Part shown: positions 1 through 7,451 of the stretch, piece by piece
How positions within the stretch are numbered: the stretch's first letter is position 1
Layout of the letters: every line of letters begins with the position of its first letter
Assembly (NCBI GenBank): GCA_030539495.1
Contig: JAUNRX010000003.1
Location: 9,416-73,415, forward strand
Reading direction: 5' to 3'
DNA: 64,000 nucleotides
From: a bacterium
GTDB lineage: Bacteria; Bacillota; Clostridia; Lachnospirales; Lachnospiraceae
Notes under the pieces: model-generated
The model's input: only the letters and a program-made list of their open reading frames with translations
What the model was told of the DNA's origin: nothing
Database searches by the model: none
Position numbers and translations under genes: made by a program

Positions 1-36
1 TGATTCTATTCGTCGCATTACGCAGGGGCGAAAGAG

Positions 37-223
37 GGGCTGACGCTAAGGGCAGAAAGAGGAAGGTTTCACATTAAAATAGCTGTAGGGTTACGATAAA
101 ATAAAGGAGAGATTTCGTAGCAATACTATTACAAGTTAGTATTGCTAGAAACTCCCCTTTTAGTTTACTGTAGGTTGTGGTATTTTAATGCCAAACTTAA
201 TTTAGTTCTCGAAGCAGAAGCCC
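37..223 (+). repeat. Long nested inverted repeat, family A copy 1
   Basis: The ends are complementary (GGGCT near 37, AGCCC near 219) and an inner pair CATTAAAAT (72-80) / ATTTTAATG (182-190) follows. Inside lies an asymmetric conserved loop, CTGTAGGG..ACGA on the left and CTGTAGGTTGTG on the right, then a stem closed around position 140. Related copies are at 9537, 30319 and 36875. No gene is visible in 1-240. This copy lies beyond the 3' end of the ferritin-like gene but is oriented to the right, so it probably follows a gene outside the window. Confidence 0.8.
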
Positions 224-240
224 ACTCGGGAAGGTATGAG

Positions 241-780
241 TTAGTGGCTGATACATTTGTCGTAGTAGTATTGGAGAGTGGAATAGTGGAGTTGTTCGTC
301 TAGGACGATTCGTTCTAGGACGGCGTTGATGCAGGGGTCATTGATTTTGTTGATGTGGTCTTGGTATTGGCCGATGGCAGCTTCCTCGCCTTTAATAAAT
401 GCTAAAAGAATGGATTTTAAGGAAGCATTATAGCTGAGACAGGAGGCATTCCAATCGGTCTGGTTACCATCGGTGATGGTCTGGAATTTTGGGCTGCAGC
501 CTAAGGCATTTAATAGTTTTCCTAGCATTGCAATATGGGTTAGTTCAGCAATTCCAATTCGTTTTAACAGGCAGGAAATCTCTTCATTCATAGAAGCAGT
601 TACAATACTATGATACAGATACATGGATGAGGCGGTCAGTTCAGAGCCTTCCCCGGCATAATCTTCATAGACCAGGCATCCATAATAGCTGTTTTGTTTT
701 TGGACTTTAATTGGTGGATAAGGAAGATCCACGCAAAATGGCTGGTTTAAGCATTCCGGCCCATTATTACAAAATGACAT
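241..780 (-). CDS. Ferritin-like diiron-type protein
   Basis: This is a 179-residue soluble protein predicted to be a four-helix ferritin-like fold. Candidate metal ligands are E48 in the first helix, an ExxH in AELTHIAML (about residues 79-82), E132/E133 in KGEEAAIGQY and a second ExxH in DEQLHYSTL (about residues 162-165). The spacing matches rubrerythrin, manganese-catalase and CotJC-like proteins, so a role in iron or peroxide handling, or as a spore-associated protein, is possible. The N-terminus is Cys/Pro-rich (CNNGPECLNQPFC) and could bind metal or crosslink. It is monocistronic and divergent from the sugar kinase. The fold assignment is fairly secure; the reaction is not known. Confidence 0.7.
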   Translation of the reverse strand: MSFCNNGPECLNQPFCVDLPYPPIKVQKQNSYYGCLVYEDYAGEGSELTASSMYLYHSIVTASMNEEISCLLKRIGIAELTHIAMLGKLLNALGCSPKFQTITDGNQTDWNASCLSYNASLKSILLAFIKGEEAAIGQYQDHINKINDPCINAVLERIVLDEQLHYSTLQYYYDKCISH

Positions 781-856
781 AGCAATTCCTCCAAAATAGG
801 ATGGTTATACTATATGACTATTCGAGGGGACACAAAACTATGCACATAAGAAAATA

Positions 857-885
857 TTGACGGAAAAACATTGCTAATGTAAGAT
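857..885 (+). promoter_or_regulatory. Sigma-A type promoter for the sugar kinase
   Basis: TTGACG at 857-862 and TAAGAT at 880-885 are separated by 17 nt, about 28 nt upstream of the kinase start at 914. Confidence 0.5.
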
Positions 886-913
886 TTAGGTAATAAAGAA
901 ATGAGGTGCTCTA

Positions 914-1816
914 ATGATCTACACAGTCACATTTAACCCAGCATTAGACTATGTTGTCGGGGTGGAAGACCTTACGTTGGGAATGGTAAATAGAACAACA
1001 AAAGAGAATGTCTTTTATGGTGGAAAGGGAATCAATGTCTCTATTTTACTAAAAGAACTAGGATATGAAAGTATTGCCTTAGGATTTGTGGCAGGATTTA
1101 CAGGAAATGAAATTGAGTCAGGAGTAAAGAAAGCGGGGGTCACTACAGAGTTTATTCATTTGCAAGAGGGCATGAGCCGTATTAATGTTAAAATCAAGTC
1201 CAAGGAAGAAAGTGAGATCAATGGCCAAGGACCTATGATTACCAAGGAAGCATTAAAGGCTTTGTTTGATCGAATCAGCAGATTAGAAGAGGGGGATCTT
1301 TTGGTACTTGCAGGAAGTATTCCAAATACGCTCCCGGATGACAGTTATGAAAAGATTATGGAATTGGTAAAGGCAAAAAAAGTTGATGTCGTAGTAGATG
1401 CAACCAAAGACTTGCTACATAATGTGTTAAAATATCATCCATTTTTGATTAAGCCAAATAATTATGAACTTGGCGAGTTATTTGGGGTTACGGTAAAGAC
1501 AGACGAGGAAATTATTCATTATGCAAAAGAGCTTCAGAAGTTAGGAGCAAGAAATGTATTGGTTTCCATGGCAGGTGAGGGGGCAATTTTGGTAGATGAA
1601 ACAGGAAAGGATTATAAGATTGGAGTTCCAAATGGAGTAGTAAGAAACTCTGTAGGTGCAGGAGATTCCATGGTGGCAGGCTTTTTGGCAGGCTATCTGG
1701 AAACGGGAGAGTATGAGTATGCACTAAGACTTGGAGCAGCAACCGGAAGTGCAACCGCGTTCTCCGATGGCTTAGCAGAAAAGGCCTTAATTAACGAATT
1801 ATTGGAACAAATTTAA
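914..1816 (+). CDS. PfkB-family sugar-phosphate kinase (1-phosphofructokinase type)
   Basis: The 300-residue protein has the PfkB ribokinase fold. The N-terminal substrate motif YTVTFNPALDY is typical of 1-phosphofructokinase and tagatose-6-phosphate kinase. GGKGINVS (about 37-44) is PfkB signature 1 and the catalytic signature 2 region is NSVGAGDSMVAGF (about 246-258), with the base D252. It would phosphorylate fructose-1-phosphate or tagatose-6-phosphate with ATP in the cytoplasm. No fruA/fruR or lac genes flank it, so the substrate cannot be fixed by context. RBS GAGG lies 8 nt before the ATG. A terminator follows at once, so it is a single-gene unit. Confidence 0.85.
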   Translation: MIYTVTFNPALDYVVGVEDLTLGMVNRTTKENVFYGGKGINVSILLKELGYESIALGFVAGFTGNEIESGVKKAGVTTEFIHLQEGMSRINVKIKSKEESEINGQGPMITKEALKALFDRISRLEEGDLLVLAGSIPNTLPDDSYEKIMELVKAKKVDVVVDATKDLLHNVLKYHPFLIKPNNYELGELFGVTVKTDEEIIHYAKELQKLGARNVLVSMAGEGAILVDETGKDYKIGVPNGVVRNSVGAGDSMVAGFLAGYLETGEYEYALRLGAATGSATAFSDGLAEKALINELLEQI

Positions 1817-1832
1817 GAAGATAGATAAGGTG

Positions 1833-1868
1833 AAAAAAGGCAAGGGAGTAAAATTCCCTTGCCTTTTT
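1833..1868. terminator. Bidirectional terminator between sugar kinase and nitroreductase
   Basis: The hairpin AAGGCAAGGGA / TTCCCTTGCCTT is flanked by A-runs on the left and T-runs on the right, so it can stop both convergent genes. Confidence 0.8.
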
Positions 1869-1875
1869 AAAAGCG

Positions 1876-2700
1876 CTATCGCCATTCGATAGAAGCTTCT
1901 TTTCTTGGAACAGTACGTTTGTAAGTGACACTTGGATGGCCAAAGACTAGGCAGCAGTTTAATTGCTTTCCTTCCGGTACTCCAAACTTAGCAAGCAGTT
2001 CAGGCTGATCGGAAAGGGCATGGATGACAAAGCCATTCATATAGCCGCCAAGACCAAGAGCATGTACCATCAAGGACATATTGGATGCTGCAAGAGAGGC
2101 ATTTACGGCAGCATTGGAACAGATTAAGACAGCGACTGGGGCATTATAGAATAGCCCATCATTTTTCACCTTATCTATTTGATAGCCTTTATACATAAGC
2201 TCCCAAAGCAGGGCGTAGCGTTTTAGATGCATCGTTTCATCGGTCATATTTTTTAGAATGGCCTGACTCTTTTGATACAGGACTTCCATAACTGTATCCT
2301 TAAATGCAGGCAGCTCCTTTTGAAGTACGACATAGGACACATCTTGAGAATTTGTGCTTGTCTGAGTAAAACGTCCGGCTTCGATTACCTTTTCAATTAG
2401 CTCTTTCTCAACCGGCTTTTCTTTATATCTTCGAACACTTCGACGAAATTTAATAAAGTTCATTAACACTTCCGGTTCAATATTAAAACTTTCTTTTTCG
2501 TATGGTTTTACATCCTCCATATCATAAGTGTCGGTGGAGACGGCTTCTACGGGACAGATAGCAATACAGTGCCCGCACTTGATACAGGTCTCATTTCTTA
2601 TATATGCCTTTTTATTATCCTTCATCAAGATATCACGGACAGGGCAGTCATTCACGCACTGGTAACAGCCAATACATCGTTCTTCATTTACCTTAAACAT
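1876..2700 (-). CDS. Ferredoxin-nitroreductase fusion protein
   Basis: This 274-residue protein has two parts. Residues 1-60 hold two 4Fe-4S ferredoxin motifs, CIGCYQCVNDCP and CIKCGHCIAICP. Residues about 80-255 are an FMN-dependent nitroreductase domain beginning with FRRSVRRYKEKPVE and containing the usual late GLGGYMNGF segment. Such fusions are common in clostridia and are thought to pass electrons from the clusters to FMN to reduce nitro, quinone or ene substrates; the natural substrate is unknown. The start at 2700 has a GGAGG site 8 nt upstream. It is convergent with the sugar kinase. Confidence 0.85.
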   Translation of the reverse strand: MFKVNEERCIGCYQCVNDCPVRDILMKDNKKAYIRNETCIKCGHCIAICPVEAVSTDTYDMEDVKPYEKESFNIEPEVLMNFIKFRRSVRRYKEKPVEKELIEKVIEAGRFTQTSTNSQDVSYVVLQKELPAFKDTVMEVLYQKSQAILKNMTDETMHLKRYALLWELMYKGYQIDKVKNDGLFYNAPVAVLICSNAAVNASLAASNMSLMVHALGLGGYMNGFVIHALSDQPELLAKFGVPEGKQLNCCLVFGHPSVTYKRTVPRKEASIEWR

Positions 2701-2883
2701 AGTAATTCCTCCAATGTTTTTCTTTCAGTATTGGTGATATCCTTAAAAATATACGGAATAATTGGAAAATGCTATTTTTATTAAAGTAGTTATAGAATTA
2801 AAGTATTTTTAAATAAGTGTGCCTATGGTATGATAAAGATAGTTACAAATACTGGAAATGCAGGGAGAGAAGGAGGATATAAG

Positions 2884-3450
2884 ATGAATCATTTAGGTAC
2901 GAAGACGCTATATACCGGGCGGTTGGTATTACGAAAGTTTAGAGACCAAGATGCAGTCGTGATGTATAGAAATTGGGCAAATGACCCTGAGGTTACCAAG
3001 TATTTAATGTGGTCGCCTCATGAATACATGGAAGAAACGAAAGCGTATGTAGCATCGCTTATAGATTCCTATCAACAGCCAGATACCTATCAATGGGCCA
3101 TTGAGCTAAAAGAAATCGGAGAAGTGATTGGTGCAATTGGTGCAGCAAAATGTAATACGGACATTGGATCAGTTCATGTCGGGTACTGTATCGGCAGAGA
3201 CTGGTGGAACCAGGGAATTACTTCAGAGGCATTGGCAAGGGTCATTCAGTTCTTTATGGAAGAAGTAGAAGTAAATCGAGTAGAAAGCCGGCATGATCCG
3301 AGAAATGAGAACTCCGGCAAGGTAATGCAGAAATGTGCCATGCAGTATGAGGGGACTTTGCGAAAGTCTGACTGGAACAATCAAGGGATTTGCGATGCCT
3401 GCTGGTATTCAATCCTAAAAGAGGAATACTTTGACCTAGGAGAACAGTAA
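2884..3450 (+). CDS. GNAT-family N-acetyltransferase (RimJ/RimL type)
   Basis: The 188-residue protein starts at the ATG after AGGAGG at 2871-2876; an upstream in-frame ATG at 2830 lacks a ribosome site. The fold follows RimJ/RimL acetyltransferases: TGRLVLRKFRDQDA at the N-terminus, the central strand GAIGAAKCNTDIGSVHVGYC, and the acetyl-CoA binding region near WWNQGITSEALARVI. The substrate may be a protein N-terminus, an amino acid or an antibiotic; the sequence does not decide. It ends 10 nt before the metallo-hydrolase gene and probably begins a three-gene operon. Confidence 0.85.
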   Translation: MNHLGTKTLYTGRLVLRKFRDQDAVVMYRNWANDPEVTKYLMWSPHEYMEETKAYVASLIDSYQQPDTYQWAIELKEIGEVIGAIGAAKCNTDIGSVHVGYCIGRDWWNQGITSEALARVIQFFMEEVEVNRVESRHDPRNENSGKVMQKCAMQYEGTLRKSDWNNQGICDACWYSILKEEYFDLGEQ

Positions 3451-3460
3451 GGAGAAAGAA

Positions 3461-4204
3461 ATGCTGAAGCAATTAACGAAACGAATTTATTATTTAGAAG
3501 GAAAAGAAGAGACGGACCAGCCATTTTTATATTACATAAAAGGAGATAAAAAGAGCCTTGCAATTGATGCAGGAAATTCGGAGGAACATGTAAGGTTATT
3601 TTATAAGGAACTTGACAGGAAAGGGCTAAGAAAGCCAGATTATACGGTGCTCACTCATTGGCATTGGGACCATACTTTTGGACTTCATGCAGTGAGTGGA
3701 CAGACCATAGCCTCTAATCAGACCAACCAAAAGTTAAGGGAGGTAATGAAGTGGGAATGGACGGAAGAAAAAATGAGACAGCGAGAACAAATGGGAGAGG
3801 ATATTGCCTTCTGTAATGACTGTATTTTAAAAGTGTATCCCAACTTATCAAAGATTAAGGTGGTACAAGCACAAATATCAGTGCAGAATGAGATGGAAGT
3901 AGATCTTGGAGGCGTTCACTGTAAGTTGATGTGCCATGACTCTACCCATTCCAGGGATGCATTATTTATTTATCTGCCAGAGGAAAAGACGTTAGCAGTA
4001 GGGGATGCAGACTGTGAAGATTATTATGAAAATGGAGGAAACTATGACGAAGGTCGTCTAGCACAGCTGATTGACTACATAGAGGAGATACCATTTGACC
4101 GTTATTTATTAGGACATGAGGTGCCACAGAAAAGAGAAGAAGTACTTAATTATCTGAAAGAAGAGTTAGAAAGTGTAAAAAGGGGGAACAGTTATGGATT
4201 TTGA
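3461..4204 (+). CDS. Metallo-beta-lactamase-fold hydrolase
   Basis: The 247-residue protein contains the zinc motif [10 protein letters not shown] (residues about 64-73), matching HxHxDH, followed by a downstream His in HDSTHSRDA (about 160), an Asp in GDADCED (about 187) and a late His in LLGHEVP. These are the expected ligands of a dinuclear metallo-hydrolase. The sequence resembles MBL-fold proteins annotated as generic hydrolases; the substrate cannot be told. It overlaps the cytidine deaminase start by 11 nt, which indicates translational coupling. Confidence 0.85.
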   Translation: MLKQLTKRIYYLEGKEETDQPFLYYIKGDKKSLAIDAGNSEEHVRLFYKELDRKGLRKPDYTVLTHWHWDHTFGLHAVSGQTIASNQTNQKLREVMKWEWTEEKMRQREQMGEDIAFCNDCILKVYPNLSKIKVVQAQISVQNEMEVDLGGVHCKLMCHDSTHSRDALFIYLPEEKTLAVGDADCEDYYENGGNYDEGRLAQLIDYIEEIPFDRYLLGHEVPQKREEVLNYLKEELESVKRGNSYGF

Positions 4205-4565
4205 GGAATTACTTGTAATTGCAAATGATACGCTTGATCCGAGAGAGTTATCCGCTACCTCATCTGCAGGTTCGGTTGCATGTGCACTGGTGACAGACCA
4301 AGGAAATGTATATAAAGGAGTCTGTATTGATACGCCATGTTCTATGGGATTTTGTGCAGAACATGCAGCCATTGCGGCAATGGTTACGGCAGGGGAAAAT
4401 CGCATTGACAAGATTGTGGCAGTAAGTGCGGATACCGGAATTGTACCACCATGTGGAAGATGTCGTGAGTTTATGTATCAGATTAATCCAAAGAACTTAA
4501 ACTGTAAGATTCGTCTAAAACATAAGGTAGTAACTTTGGACGAGCTATTGCCAGAACGATGGTAG
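4194..4565 (+). CDS. Cytidine/blasticidin deaminase-family protein
   Basis: The 123-residue protein has the cytidine deaminase zinc centre: CAEHAAI (catalytic Glu next to Cys, about residues 48-54) and PPCGRCREF (two Cys, about 85-93). The length is close to tetrameric Cdd and to blasticidin-S deaminase. The active-site neighbourhood with PPCGRCRE fits a nucleoside deaminase that converts cytidine or a related compound to uridine plus ammonia. It overlaps the preceding hydrolase and is the last gene of the acetyltransferase-hydrolase-deaminase set, which could be a small detoxification unit; that is inference. Confidence 0.8.
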   Translation: MDFEELLVIANDTLDPRELSATSSAGSVACALVTDQGNVYKGVCIDTPCSMGFCAEHAAIAAMVTAGENRIDKIVAVSADTGIVPPCGRCREFMYQINPKNLNCKIRLKHKVVTLDELLPERW

Positions 4566-4649
4566 AAAGGGACTCTTTAAAAATAAGGCTGGAAAAATAA
4601 TAGCTTTCATGTAATAATACATCGTAAGAAAGAAGAAAACGGTGAATAA

Positions 4650-5633
4650 ATGATGAAAGAAAAAATTATTTCATTTTGTAATTCTATTGGGTTGGATACA
4701 GTAGGAGTCATTCCCTGCCGCACATTTGAGGAGCTAAGGGGCTTTTATCAAGAGCGTCAGGAAAAGAAATTACAGAATGAATTCGAAGAAAATGATATAG
4801 AGAAACGAATAAATCCGGCACATTATATGGAGGATGGAAAATCTATTATTTCCATTGCCTTTCCTTATGTCGATGATGAGGAGGAACAGGAAAATGGATT
4901 TTCCATTTATACAAAACGATATGATTATCATCGAGTGGTGCATGGTTATTTAGATCAGGTCTGCGAATATATCCAAAGTCTTGGTGGAAATGCAGAAGGT
5001 TTCGTGGACAGCAATACCCTTCCGGAGCGTTATATCGCTTACCTTGCAGGAGTTGGGTTTATTGGACGAAATAATATGATCATAACTGAGAAGTATGGCT
5101 CGTATGTATTTTTAGGTGAGATTATTACAGATTTGGATTTGGGAGCTGAGGATAGCCGAATGATAGGAGAAATCAGCCTCCATAAGGAGTGTGGCGATTG
5201 TTCCAGATGTTATGGCGAATGTCCGACCAAATCGATTAATGCCAATCGAAAAAATCCGAATATCTGTCTGTCTTATCTGACACAGAAGAAGGAGATTAGT
5301 GATCAGGAAATTGGCCTGTTAAAGGGAAATGTATTTGGCTGTGATTTTTGCCAGTTGAAATGTCCATATAATGAGATGGCTGGAAAGAGTCCAATTCCAG
5401 AATTCCAGACCCTTTCGTATATGAATGAGGATGCGAAAGTATATGCCGAAATGGATAATAAATATTTTAAAGAGAAGATGAGTAAAACTTCCTGCGGATG
5501 GAGAGGGAAGAATGTATTAAGACGTAATGCAATCTTGAAACTTCATAAACAAGGAGAGGATGTTACTTCCTATCTAGGAGACTCTGAATATATTAATGAG
5601 TATATTCGTCGTTTGACAAATAAAGAGAAATAA
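4650..5633 (+). CDS. queG: Epoxyqueuosine reductase QueG-like protein
   Basis: The 327-residue protein follows the QueG architecture: an N-terminal DUF1730 cobalamin-binding part, and a C-terminal pair of 4Fe-4S clusters, CGDCSRCYGECP (about residues 177-188) and CDFCQLKCP (about 230-238). QueG reduces epoxyqueuosine to queuosine in tRNA using cobalamin, so it is a B12 consumer in the same window as a B12 uptake locus. The segment RYDYHRVVHGYLDQV and CGWRGKNVLRRNA are typical of the family. Two ATGs are adjacent (4650, 4653). Some clostridial homologues lack proven tRNA activity, so the specific reaction is inferred. Confidence 0.8.
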   Translation: MMKEKIISFCNSIGLDTVGVIPCRTFEELRGFYQERQEKKLQNEFEENDIEKRINPAHYMEDGKSIISIAFPYVDDEEEQENGFSIYTKRYDYHRVVHGYLDQVCEYIQSLGGNAEGFVDSNTLPERYIAYLAGVGFIGRNNMIITEKYGSYVFLGEIITDLDLGAEDSRMIGEISLHKECGDCSRCYGECPTKSINANRKNPNICLSYLTQKKEISDQEIGLLKGNVFGCDFCQLKCPYNEMAGKSPIPEFQTLSYMNEDAKVYAEMDNKYFKEKMSKTSCGWRGKNVLRRNAILKLHKQGEDVTSYLGDSEYINEYIRRLTNKEK

Positions 5634-5667
5634 AAAAAGACGTTCCGTTATTTTAGCGGAACGTCTC
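5632..5667 (-). terminator. Terminator for the tat operon (minus strand)
   Basis: The hairpin AGACGTTCCG / CGGAACGTCT is followed on the minus strand by a run of seven T. On the plus strand it has no T-run. Confidence 0.65.
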
Positions 5668-5908
5668 AGACTGTAGGCAAATAAAATTTTGCACTCTCTC
5701 CAGTGACTACTTGGGGGAAAGTTTGAAAACCATTGGTTTTCATTTTAATCGATATCCGAAAACCGTGCTTTTCGGATATCGGATTAGTACAAATAGGTCC
5801 TGTCTTTTTAGGACTTGCACGAATGAGCACTAATCATTTCCTTCGGTGCTGGATGAAAGCCTGATTTCATCCAAAGCTTGTTGACTTTGTCGACAAGCTG
5901 AGACTAGA
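5668..5908. other. Gene-free region with a series of hairpins
   Basis: Between queG and tatC lie a perfect hairpin at about 5750-5782 (arms CGATATCCGAAAA / TTTTCGGATATCG), a smaller one around AGGTCCT / AGGACTT (5795-5816), and the dispersed repeat D1. I see no gene. Confidence 0.6.
5827..5899 (-). repeat. Dispersed three-hairpin repeat, family D copy 1
   Basis: Seventy-three bases are nearly identical to the inverted copy at 33808-33880. Each carries three small palindromes in a row: AGCTTGTCGAC with its partner, GGATGAAA / TTTCATCC, and GCAC..CCTTCGGTGC. This copy directly follows the tatC stop codon and is read in the same direction as tatC. Confidence 0.8.
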
Positions 5909-6685
5909 TTACTCCTGGTCTTCTTTGGCTCTTGCCTTATCTTTCTTTCGAACAAAGAACATACATAAATAGATACTTACTTGATATAACACAATCATTG
6001 GGCCTGCTAACAGACACTGGGAAATAATATCCGGTGGTGTAATAATGGCACCTAATACAAAGATAGCAACGATTGCTGCCGGTCTAGCCTTTACCATCCA
6101 TTCAGGTCTTAGGAATCCCATTTGTGTAAGAATTACCGTAATAACCGGAAGTTCAAATACAATACCAAAAATTAAGAAAACAGTGAGTAGCATGCCAATA
6201 TAATTTTCGATTGTAATGGAAGACGAAATATCGGAGTTTGTATTGATCTTATAGAAGAAATCTAACATAAATGGTACCGTAATCTTTAAAGCGAAGACTA
6301 CGCCCACAATGAAAAATACAAATCCAAAGATAATAGAAAACATCATAACGATATTTTCGCTTTTCTTAAGTCCGGGAGCAATAAATCTCGCAATTTGGAA
6401 AATGATAATCGGTGATGCGAGGCATAAGGCTCCGATAAAGCCAACTTTCATATACTGCACAAAGAGTTCCTGCGCAGAAATATATACAAAATGATAGCCA
6501 ATGGAAGCACCTAAGGACGTTAAGTACTGAATGATTTCGTCAGAAAACTGGAATACGGCGATAAACCCAACGACTAAGGAGAGAAGACAAATGATAATTC
6601 GATTTCTCAGTTCCTTAAGATGCGCGCGAAGGTTCATTGCACCTTCTTTTGCTTTTTTCTTTCTAGATTTCAAGTTCATCTTCAT
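5909..6685 (-). CDS. tatC: Twin-arginine translocase subunit TatC
   Basis: The 258-residue membrane protein has the six-helix TatC pattern. The conserved N-terminal cytoplasmic motif HLKELRNRIII (about residues 22-32) matches the family L-x-E-L-R-x-R, and FELPVITVIL (about 178-187) is the conserved FExP region. A lysine-rich leader of about 15 residues precedes it; a start at the ATG just before NLRAHLKEL is also possible. TatC recognises twin-arginine signal peptides and with TatA moves folded proteins across the membrane. It overlaps the small tatA by 23 nt. The likely client is the RR-signal flavoprotein encoded divergently next door. Confidence 0.95.
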   Translation of the reverse strand: MKMNLKSRKKKAKEGAMNLRAHLKELRNRIIICLLSLVVGFIAVFQFSDEIIQYLTSLGASIGYHFVYISAQELFVQYMKVGFIGALCLASPIIIFQIARFIAPGLKKSENIVMMFSIIFGFVFFIVGVVFALKITVPFMLDFFYKINTNSDISSSITIENYIGMLLTVFLIFGIVFELPVITVILTQMGFLRPEWMVKARPAAIVAIFVLGAIITPPDIISQCLLAGPMIVLYQVSIYLCMFFVRKKDKARAKEDQE

Positions 6686-6821
6686 TTGTATTATTTACTC
6701 CATCTTTGAAGTTACGTACAGTCTTGCCAAACATTTTGCTTAATTTAGGGATTTGGCGTGGTCCAAAGATGATCACAACGATCATTAAAATGATTAATAA
6801 TTCTTGCATACTGATTTTCAT
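6663..6821 (-). CDS. Small TatA-family protein (52 aa)
   Basis: This short gene encodes 52 residues beginning MKISMQELLIILMIVVIIFG, then PRQIPKLSKMFGKTVRNFKDG and a short acidic tail. It has the TatA/TatE hallmarks: one N-terminal membrane helix, the FGPxxxP hinge and an amphipathic helix with the FG-K pattern. The tail is much shorter than in usual TatA (80-90 aa). The start has AGAGGT about 10 nt upstream and the 3' end overlaps tatC by 23 nt, so the two are translationally coupled. Together with the larger TatA-like protein upstream it gives a TatA-TatA-TatC gene order. Confidence 0.9.
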   Translation of the reverse strand: MKISMQELLIILMIVVIIFGPRQIPKLSKMFGKTVRNFKDGVNNTNEDELEI

Positions 6822-6850
6822 AATATAAGATACCTCTTTCTTGTTAAAAT

Positions 6851-7138
6851 TTATTCTTTTCCAATATTGTTGATAGATTTTGTAACATCAGTTAACGATT
6901 CCTTCACATCTTTTTGAATTTCTGTGATCGGTTCTACCGCTTCTTTTAATGGTTTGGCAGCTTCATTTAATGGTTCCACCATGTTTTCTTTAATATCATT
7001 GGTTAAATCGCTAGTCACTTTCTTAAACTCTTTAAGTCCGACACCTAGCTTGTGTGCGTAGGTTGGGAGCTTGTCTGGTCCAAGAACTACAAGTGCTACA
7101 ATGCAGATCACCATGATTTCCATAAAGCTAATATTCAT
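6851..7138 (-). CDS. TatA/TatB-like twin-arginine translocase protein
   Basis: The 95-residue protein has an N-terminal membrane helix (MEIMVICIVALVVLG), the hinge GPDKLP and an amphipathic helix GVGLKEFKKVTSDL. The long tail with repeated acidic/lysine helices (EPLNEAAKPLKEAVEPITE) resembles TatB in length and start (NISFMEIMVI, GPDKLP), whereas the downstream 52-aa protein resembles TatA. If this division holds the operon would be a TatBAC-type system, unusual in Firmicutes, which mostly have TatAC. It is the first gene of the tat operon, divergent from the flavoprotein reductase. Confidence 0.88.
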   Translation of the reverse strand: MNISFMEIMVICIVALVVLGPDKLPTYAHKLGVGLKEFKKVTSDLTNDIKENMVEPLNEAAKPLKEAVEPITEIQKDVKESLTDVTKSINNIGKE

Positions 7139-7337
7139 GTTTTATTACCTCTGAAAAATAATTTAGGCTAACGTAATGTAGCTGTTTAAGTAATGAAAAA
7201 TTAATGATATTTTTTTATCAATACAATTATTTACAAATGAATTTGGTAAAAATAACAAAAATTAATCAAAATTTATAAGAAGATAATACCATGGCAGTAT
7301 AATTTTTTCAACAATTTTCGACAAATAAAAAAAGAAA

Positions 7338-7367
7338 TTGACAAAAATATAACTAATCTAGTATTAT
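7338..7367 (+). promoter_or_regulatory. Promoter for the Tat-exported flavoprotein
   Basis: TTGACA at 7338-7343 and TATTAT at 7362-7367 are 18 nt apart. The leader to the start at 7452 is about 75 nt. The 313-nt divergent region with the tat operon is otherwise very AT-rich. Confidence 0.65.
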
Positions 7368-7451
7368 ATGGTCATAAGTGTTACTATTTTAACATTCCTG
7401 TTACGAAATTAACATTTTAACATAAGAAAAAACCCTAAGGAGGAAGTTAAC

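Noticed and set aside
37..223. Insertion sequence remnant
   Set aside because: The repeat families have inverted ends but no transposase frame and no clear target duplication; pairing is conserved through the whole length.
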